Assembly (NCBI GenBank): GCA_024449915.1
Contig: JAMZAV010006213.1
Location: 19,793-83,792, forward strand
DNA: 64,000 nucleotides
Source: Sweltsa coloradensis
Taxonomy: Eukaryota > Arthropoda > Insecta > Plecoptera > Chloroperlidae
Direction of reading: 5' to 3'
In this document: positions 25,301 through 34,300 of the stretch, one piece after another
Layout: every line of letters begins with the position of its first letter
Position numbering within the stretch: the stretch's first letter is position 1
Position numbers and translations under genes: made by a program
The notes under the pieces: model-generated
Database searches by the model: none
Told to the model about the DNA's origin: nothing
What the model saw: the letters and a program-made list of their open reading frames with translations, nothing else

Positions 25301-28300
25301 GGGGTGTCGCAAGGGCCAGGGGTCTCAAGAAGCCGCACTCCAAGCACTTGGGGACATTTGCGGCGTTGGAGGTCGACAAGTTTTACCCGGGTACCCCATC
25401 GGACATGCACGCTCGACAAGGGGGTGTCGGTGTAGTGTAGGGGGGTGGGTTTTGTTTCCAACAGAAGTGGGAAAAAGCAGGGGCTATGTATGCCAACCTT
25501 ACAATTAATAATACCCAAAAATTTAGCTAATTTTTCTCTTTTTAATTTTTTTTTATCTCCTTTTTTTTGGGTTAGAGAAAAAAGGGAGAGTTGAAGGTTG
25601 GGAAAAAAAAGGAACATAAAGCCAGCTTTAGGACTGCAGCTCTTTTATTGTTAGTTTTCTTAATCCAGACGCGTTAGGTCCTTCGGGACCTTCAGATGGA
25701 GGTATTTGTGGCCACTTTTAAATTCCCCGTTTTGGCTTATTATGCCATCATACCTTACATATAGGTATGATTCTTTTCCTCTTTTTATTTTGATATTTAT
25801 CATTTTTTTATGCTAAATGCCGGTTAAGGTCAATTTTAAAAAGCTTTTTCTGTCTTGCAGTAAAAAAATATAGCCAAATAAAAAGTTGGTTGAAGTTTTT
25901 TTTTCAATTTAATAATTGATTAAGCTACCCGGTAAGATATGCTGTGACTGTACCAACAAAAAAATAGTGTTATATCTCTCCTTCTTTTTGTTAAGGGAGC
26001 AACGGCGCCAATGACTCGGACGACGAGACGAGAGGACAAAACCGAGAGTCGTACTCGAACTGAAGGAGCTGTGTACGAGACCTGGCAAGGCTGGCCCAGC
26101 AAGCAGCTACCCCGGGTTAGTTAGGGTGCACCGGCCCCATTTTATTAAGTATAAACACCAGCACATAAGACCTGGTTTTTTTTATGGAGTTAAATCAATT
26201 GGATTGAAGGAGGGTTTCTCACTTGAGTTTTAATGTATACAAAAACCGTTATGGTAGTCGTTCTAACCTTCACACCCGTAGATTGGGGGGCGCAGATTTA
26301 AGAGGCGTGGGACTTTACTTTTTGTGTTACATGAACGAGCGTATCGAGTTACCGAGTAACCGGGGGTTTTTACGCGAGTGGAAATTCCCAACAAGCGTTG
26401 CAAATCAGTTCATTTACATTTCAAAAATGAAAAATTACCTGCGTTTTCGACCAACCCGCGTAAAAAGCTGGTCATAAAAATCAGGTCTACGGCACTCATT
26501 GGTACACTAATGCACATATTACCAGTCAGCACACACTAGCACACACCATTACATGCACCCACTCGGGGTCTAATGCCTAAGGAAGACCAACATTTGCACA
26601 CACAAAATTAACAAATAAAATGTGTATTAAATGTGAAATGTGCAGGTTGCCAGTAGCAGTGACTTGTTTTGATATTTTTTGTTAATTTAATTTAGTTTGT
26701 TTTTGTCTTTAGTTTATCTGTTATAATTAGAGATAAGACTTTATAGCATTAATTTTTTTTAAATTTAGCATTAATTATTTGAAATTTAGCATTTATAGCA
26801 TTAATTATTTGGAAACTAGCGAATTTTTAGCGAACTATCACAAATGGAATTTTCGGGATTCAAACGGTCAAAATCGAAGGATTGGGACTAAAATTGATGT
26901 ACACTGTATGAATGGAGTATTTTGCAAGTTTTTCATGAAGTTTGAGAGTGTAATTAGCTAATCTGACACAAAAAATATTGGGCTTGAAACAAAAACACGC
27001 ATACGGCTAGCACTCTTTGTTAACAACATGAACCTTGCAAATTACCACCATAGACAAGTTTTTCAGATGTAGATATTTATTTTTTACAGCAGAACTGCAT
27101 GTCGGTGGGATTAGTATGAAACACTTAAGCAAATCTTTAAGTCTTCTACTACTACTACTACTGGTTGAAGGATAGCATTGCACAAGTTTCAATGGTTGAA
27201 GTCTTCATTCTTGTGCGTCTGTCGGTTAGAATCAAAATGTAACGACTGAAGAACCTTTCGGCGTCTACACTATTAACAGGAGCCCAGATAGTTTGTAGAG
27301 CTGGCACCGCAAACTCCGGTTTTGTAACCTTCATGGCCATCAAGATTTGGATTACATCGATGTTTTGGTCGTCTCGAACCATGTTAGAAAGTTGCTTGTG
27401 AAAATGAAGGTACCCCTCTAAAAAGGAATCCTCATCAACTTCTGAAAAAGCTGGTAACTTTGGCAGACAGCTTTTTATTGATTGTATGTTTGGGGTTAAT
27501 GACTGGGCAGCAATTGAAGGGTTAAACAGTTGACCAGCTGCTTTGTACAAGTTGTTTGTTGTGCCAGGAGCCATGTGGGTTGCTAGCTTGCACCCACTTT
27601 TTTGTGCGCATTGACGCAACACATTTCTCAGTGTTTCCTTCTCAATAACACTCTTTATTGAAGTCACGGCAGCATTTGTACGTTGCTGGAAGTGGCCATC
27701 AGCAAGCCGCTTTAGCAAAGCCGCAAGCTGTTCCAACTCGTCCCACAGAAGATGGGCATATGGGAACTTTGAACCCTCAAGAACGTTGATGAGTTCCACA
27801 AACTTTTCGCATGACTCTGCAACAAACTTCATCTGAAGTAAGAGTGCGCGCTTGGATGCAGGGTCAGCAAATTGCTCTAGCAGGTACTCGGCACTGGCGT
27901 TCTTCGATTCATACTGTTCCACAAAATCCATGAGTGCAACAGTGTACTTGTCTAGGTACATCACTGACCGGAAGCATGAATTCCATCGGATAACCACTGG
28001 ATTTGGAAACAGCACTGCTGGGAGGGTGGGGTACTCCTCTTCAAGGAATTTTATATATGCACTCTTCATCTTTCTTGCATTCAGAAAAGCCATCTTGGTT
28101 TTCACGACGAACAGATTGAGCTGGGAGAGCTCTTTCATGAAGATCTCGCCTACAAGGTTGACTTTATGTGCAAAACACTGGTAGTGCAATAAATGCTCTC
28201 CAAGTAATGTGTTGATTGCATTGTAGCAAGTCGTCATATATCTTGCGGAGTCAGACACTACACCGAGAACATTGTGGTACTCTACACCATATGACGCGAG

Positions 28301-31300
28301 ACTCTCATTAATTGCTTGGCAGCACGTTGAACCAGTTGCATTGTCCAAGAATGTGCAACTAGCTAAAAACACTTCTTGCGTCGCTGTCGGAGTCATCGTC
28401 CGAAACAAAATGGCCAGCACACACCGACCCCTGCAGTCGGATGTTTCGTCGACGACTACCACTATTTTCTTGTCTTTGATGCTTTCTCGAAGATCATTCT
28501 TCATCTCGTCAGCTATTGGCTGCATGTAGTCTCGCCGTAGTGCATCTGCCGTCGGCAGATCTCCAGAACCCGGAATGTACCTGAAACACACAAACAACAC
28601 ACACCTGTTAAAAATAACATTTTTTTTTTTCTAGGCCTACCTAGCCTAGGCTTCAGTACAAGTCTAGGCTCCCACAGATTTAGCTAGGCTTGAAATTACA
28701 ACCTCCAAGCAGGGGCCTCTAGGGCCTAGGCCTAGCTCTAAAATTAAGCACAAGCCTAGGCCTTGAGCCCCAAATACACAAGGGCCTAGGCCTAGAAGTT
28801 AAGAAATGAAATCTCCCAATCATGGACTAGGCTAGGCCTGGGCTAGGACTGCAGGCTAATTGAAGGCAAATGCCAAGGCACATTAATATTTTAGGCCTAG
28901 GTAGGCTAGGGCTAACTACTGAAGGCCTAGGCCTACCTACCTAGCCTAGGGCCTAGGCTTCAGTACAAGTCCAGGCTCCCATAGATTTAGCTAAGCTTGA
29001 AATTACAACCTCCAAGCTATGAGCCTAGGGCTATATCTAGGATTCAGCACAAGCCTACTAGGCCTTGAGCCCAAAATACAATTGAGGGCCTACTAGGCCT
29101 AGCCTAGCCTAGGCCTAGAAGTTAAAGGGCCCGTTCACCTCTTTAACAAGTTATTCTTAAAACCAAGTACAAACATAAAAATTAAGTTCATTGTGTATAT
29201 TTCCAGACCTACGTCAATAGGGGTCTTTAAATTCATCGGCGCGCTTCGGGTCAGTGACGTCACTGACCCGAAGCTGGCGAGGTGTTGCAACACAGCACAG
29301 CTACTAGCGGCGAGTAACGCGTGAGGCAGGTCCCGGTCTATCTATCGAGATAGTCTGTTCTACTGAAAACAAAGCGGAAGGCCTGCGATCATCTGATTAA
29401 CAATACGTTACAGTTAAACCAACACCTGTTTTTTAAACACATACGTTGTTGTCATTTTAATGGAATAAATATTATATTGGCACGTTCTTATAAAGTTATA
29501 TGTTGCCAATCATGACAGGTAGGCCTAATAGTGGAGTTGAATAAGTATTGCCTATACAACAACATAATACACGCGATAGCGATTCTCACACACACACAAA
29601 CACACACACACATGATACAGAATTACTTGCACTTTAAAAAAATAAAAGCGATTTGGTTATAGCACAATCATAATTCCACAATAAGTGAAATTACACGAAT
29701 AAAGTAATTCCAAACGCTATGGGCTAACAGCAGTTTCCGTAATCATGTAAATGTCAGGATTGCCAGGGGTGAGGATCGACCGCGGACCTCCCGAATAACT
29801 CTCGCGCGTTATGCATGTACTACATCTATCCGAAAACCGATTAACAATGTATCATTATCCCAAGCGGCATTTTATTTTATTTTCTCATGGAATACTCTGT
29901 ATATTTATTATTTAAAGCCGCCTTATGACCACACTTGTGTATACAGAATGAATAACAAATCTATGTTGCCTGTTAGATCAGTTTCTGTTCGTAATTGTAG
30001 ACGTAAACAATGAGGAGGTATGCTTACTTTATTACGCCAGACATCAATGTTTCTCTATATTGTACTGATGGATGTTTTTTTCCAAAGCTTTTCGTGGCGT
30101 AAAATATTAAGAACATCTTTGAAAACTATCATCTGCCCAAAACTACTATATGTTTAGTTATTATACACTGCGCCGACTCACGTTCAAGCAATTCACTAAT
30201 AAAGTCACTCTCGTCGCAACAATTTGACTCTTTGTCGGTTGACATTTTGACACTTTGTGTAGGCCTACAAACTCTACACGAACACTACTGAATTGAATTC
30301 GCTTGCCCTGTAACGTATAATAAACATTCTTATTTTTTTGCACCTATTACACCACTCCTCAATGTCATCATGAACGATTGATCGAAACGAGTGCACGTGT
30401 CCAACTGATGTGAAGAGGTCTGCGTAAGGTTTCTGGGCAGTGTTTAATGTTTATTCTCTTCCTTCTTAGTCCCATTAGCATTAGCTTATCGCTTTTTGTT
30501 TATATCGTTCGAGTATGCAGGCACACCCCACTCACAACTCAAGTCCCTCCCTAGTCCCTTACCTGAGGGCTCGATCCTAGTCACTGTTGACGTGACCTCA
30601 CTTTATACCAACATCCCTATAGGCCACGGGCTTATAGCCCTAGAGTACTATCTAGACAAACGACCACCAGGGACCAAACCCAACACCCGTTTCTTAGTTT
30701 CCCTTGCCCAAATGGTTCTCACCATGAATAACTTTAGATTCCTTGACCGCCAATACATCCAGGTCAAGGGCACTGCGATGGGTACCAGGATGGCCCCATC
30801 GTATGCCAACTTATTCATGGGTCGACTCGAAGAAAACTTTTGGGCAAGCCAACCTCTCAAACCACTGTGCTATCTCCGCTTTATTGATGACATGTTCTTC
30901 ATCTGGCCCCATGGAGAAGACACGCTGAAGGTGGCGCTCCAGACCCTGAACAGCAATTATCCGGTGAAATTCACGTGGGACTCTTCTGGGCAGAAAGTCA
31001 ACTTTCTAGACATCGACATCCACTTGGAGAATGGGATCATCAGGACAGGGGTTCATCTCAAACCTACCAACCAACAGCTGTACCTACACAGAGAAAGCTG
31101 CCACCCTGCCCACACGAAACGTTCCCTACCCTCCTCGCTGGCTGCCCGCGGTCGCAGAATTTGTTCCACGGAACAGGATCTGGAGTGCTACCTCCAGAAG
31201 ATACTCCGTGCTTTCGTCAACAGAGGTTATTCGGAGGAACAGGTCCATCAACGACTGACCAGACAGCACACCGTCACACCACCACCCACTCAACCTAACA

Positions 31301-34300
31301 CCAAGACCGACATCGTCCCGCTAGTCACCAGGTGGCACCCTGGTCTCCAACGTTTAAATGCCATCCTTCAAGGGGGGAGTCACATCCTGGCTGCGTCACC
31401 CATGACTCAAGATCTCAGCCAGAATATCCCTAGGGTGGCATTTAAGCGTCCCCCCAACCTTGGTGACTTATTAGTGAGGAGAGATCCACAGAAGGTCCAA
31501 CAAGGAGAAGCGGTCATGCACGGTTCCTCCCCTTGCCACAGACCCAGATGCAAGACGTGCCCCATGCATGAACCAGTCAAGACCTTCTCTGCCCACCTCA
31601 CTAATAAGACCTATGACATACGCAACAACAACAACTGTGGCACTAGCAACATCGTCTACCAACTTCGATGCACCCGATGTCCCGCCGAGTATGTTGGACT
31701 TACCACTAATACTCTCCAAACCCGAATGAATGGGCACAGACAGGATGTAAGAGAGGAGAACCTCGAGAAACCTGTGGCATTGCATGCCAATGGGCATGGC
31801 CTTCCCTTCGTGACCTGTTTCACAGTTTGTGTCATCAGGTCACTCCCTCCCACTGTACACGATGGAGAACTGAGAAGATGGGAACTGGCCTACCAATGGA
31901 TTTGCAAATCGCGCCACAAACCTAACTTAAACCTTAGGTAGTCCTCCCTCTCCTCCTCTCTACCCCTCCCTGTCACCCATTCCACACCCCCCACTCATCT
32001 TTCACTTCACCCCACCCCCACCCTAGCCAACGGCTACCTAGCTTTAGTTTTTCACCTCAGTAACTCTTCTCTACTCACTGAGGAAGGTCACGTAGACCGA
32101 AACGTTTGAAATGTAGTGTTATTTGTTTATTTGTGTTTATGTCTTCTATCACGGCGCGCCTACTCCACTTCAGGTAAGCTGTTGGTCTCCTACCCTATCT
32201 CTACATGTTTCTCACATAATGGTATATAGATTAATTAGAAGAACCATTCCAAACACAAACAAAGATTTAAAAATCCACATCAACAGCATATTCTACAAAA
32301 GGAACAAATGACGTACAGGCATCAGCAGTAAATATATATTTCGGCTAGGTGTACGGTGTTTTGAATGTGTATACAGCAAGTGCGCTGTGCGCTTATCAAG
32401 TCGATTGTCAAAACGACATCACTTCGTAAACACCTTTACACTTGACACTTGAGCCGAATAACACATGGCATGCGTTTTTATTTCAACCTAATTTGAAGCG
32501 AGTATGCCATACTTGACTACATGTCATATCCCCCCTCGCCAAGCATCTTTAAATGTCCAATACGATAACTCAGTTCGCCGCGACACTGGCTACTCGACTC
32601 CGAAGCCAAGGCCGTGTCGTGCGTTGTTGCCAGTACAGCGAAGTGGCGAAAACATAGTCAATTTCATTACATATTTAACAATTAATATATGGTGATTATG
32701 ATTGTTTTCGAGAAAGAATTTGTTGTAAATGGAGTCTACTTAGGTAAATAGACGTCTGGGTACACCTTTACATAAGAGGTGAACGATCCCTTTAAGAAAT
32801 CTCCCAAGCATAGGCTAGGGCCTAGCCTAGGACTGCAGGCTAACTGTAGGCAAATGCCAAGGAACATTAATTTTAGGGCTAGGTTGGGCTAGGCCTAGGC
32901 TAGCCCCTAGCTGGTTATTCAATGCCCTAGGCCTAGCCTAGGCTAGCCTAGCTACTGAAGGTTAAAACGAGACTAGGGTAGGGCCTACTAGGCCTACTTA
33001 CGTTTGAAAATATTCTCGGACTGCAGGATGGTCCAACTTGTTCAGAGGTATATTAGATTTCAAACACATCTTCACAGTTGCGTCGATGAACGTCACTTTT
33101 CCTCCTTTGCTTTCTTTTGCTTTTCCGCAAGTAATGCAATAGAAGCCTGTTGTTTTGGTGTTTTTTCTTCCGCGGCACTTTTGAGGAAGTCCTCCTTTTT
33201 CTTCACGTGACCAGCGCCAATAACATGTTTGTTAAGGGTATCTTTTTTCTCCCAGTCTAACCTACAGTTACAAATACTGCACATGAGAATGTTTGTGTCA
33301 CTAACAAAGAACTTATCATCTTTAAAACACGCTGCTCTCTGCTGAATCGTAATTGACTTTGTGCGTCCCATTCTGTTTACTTATCGAAACAACAACACAC
33401 GATGCAATGCTAGGTGTAGCCAAGTGTAGCTGCTAGCGTCACCGTGACGCGTCACGTCAATACAAACAGCGCTCGTGATTGGCGCTCGGGGCGGCAGGGA
33501 GCCAATGGCTAGCAAGGACTCTGGTCGCTTGGCGAATGTGGGCGGAGCGACTACTCGTCGCTGCGGTCAGGGTCTACGTCACGATAGTGCCACGAAAATC
33601 AAAACAACTTTTTCGGAATTTCCCCGTTTTTGACGACGCAATTTTGGAAAATCGCTCTCAAACTGGAAATTTTAGGATAATTCGCGCTTATTTCGCGAAT
33701 TAGCAATTATTCGCCACAAAAGCAGTTTTTCGCATTAATTCGCGAAATAGAAAACTATTTTAAATGCTCCCAAAGACCATGAAACGTCGAGAAAAATAAA
33801 AAAATCGCGTTTTTAAACAATTTTTTATTTTCGTCGCGTTTTTCGTTAATACGAAAATAACGTATCTCTAGTTATAATCTGTTTTAAACCTTGAAAATGT
33901 GCAGAAAGAACTGCTGAAAACTTAAGATTCTTAAATATTGAAAATATGTAGATAAGCCCGAAAATATAACAATGTCAAGTTTTTTTAGAGTAGTACACAA
34001 ACGTTACTAATTCTAGTGTAATTCCTTGTTTCCTTATTGACTGGCTTGCTGATTGATTGTTTGTCCTTCCCAGAGCGCTACAGGGAACAACTGCTAGACC
34101 AGTGTGTGTCGTGTCTGGCCAACAGTACGCGCCCGGTACAAGTGGCCGTGGTGGCGGCCCTGCGGTGCTACGTAGATAAACTCTGCCTCCTAGATTCCTC
34201 CCCAGAAGCTTCCACTCCGGAAGATGAGAAGGCACTGGAGAGGATATTGACGCAGATACTGGAGGCGATAACGTACTCTCTAAGTACGTACAAGTACAAC

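Larger units (their letters stand above)
29126..32791. mobile_element. TTAA-site element (piggyBac-type target) containing a Penelope insertion
   Basis: Inverted ends AGGGCCCGTTCACCTCTT and AGAGGTGAACGATCCCT are flanked by TTAA (29122-29125, 32792-32795). The duplicated host sequence at 28799 shows the empty TTAA site, so TTAA is the target duplication. This matches piggyBac-type insertion, though AGGG termini differ from the usual CCC start. No piggyBac transposase core is seen. The interior holds a 32-bp palindrome and a Penelope-like ORF. Confidence 0.82.
26728..33870 (-). mobile_element. hAT transposon with CGGBP1-like transposase (complete ends)
   Basis: The ends are TAGAGATAAG (left) and CGTATCTCTA (right), imperfect inverted repeats. 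Perfect 8-bp target duplications GTTATAAT lie at 26720-26727 and 33871-33878. The element sits in the ECM29 intron between exons 15 and 16. It encodes a two-exon transposase on the minus strand. The transposase intron carries a tandem duplication and a TTAA-site insertion (29126-32791), which explains its 7.1 kb size. Confidence 0.88.

Noticed and set aside
28620..29110. A CRISPR-like array from the repeated taggcctagg words
   Set aside because: There are no regular spacers; the words are part of a tandem duplication in a eukaryotic intron.
30355..30400. Hammerhead remnant left of the Penelope ORF (gattgatcgaaacg)
   Set aside because: Only a short partial core is seen, with no stem II of useful length.
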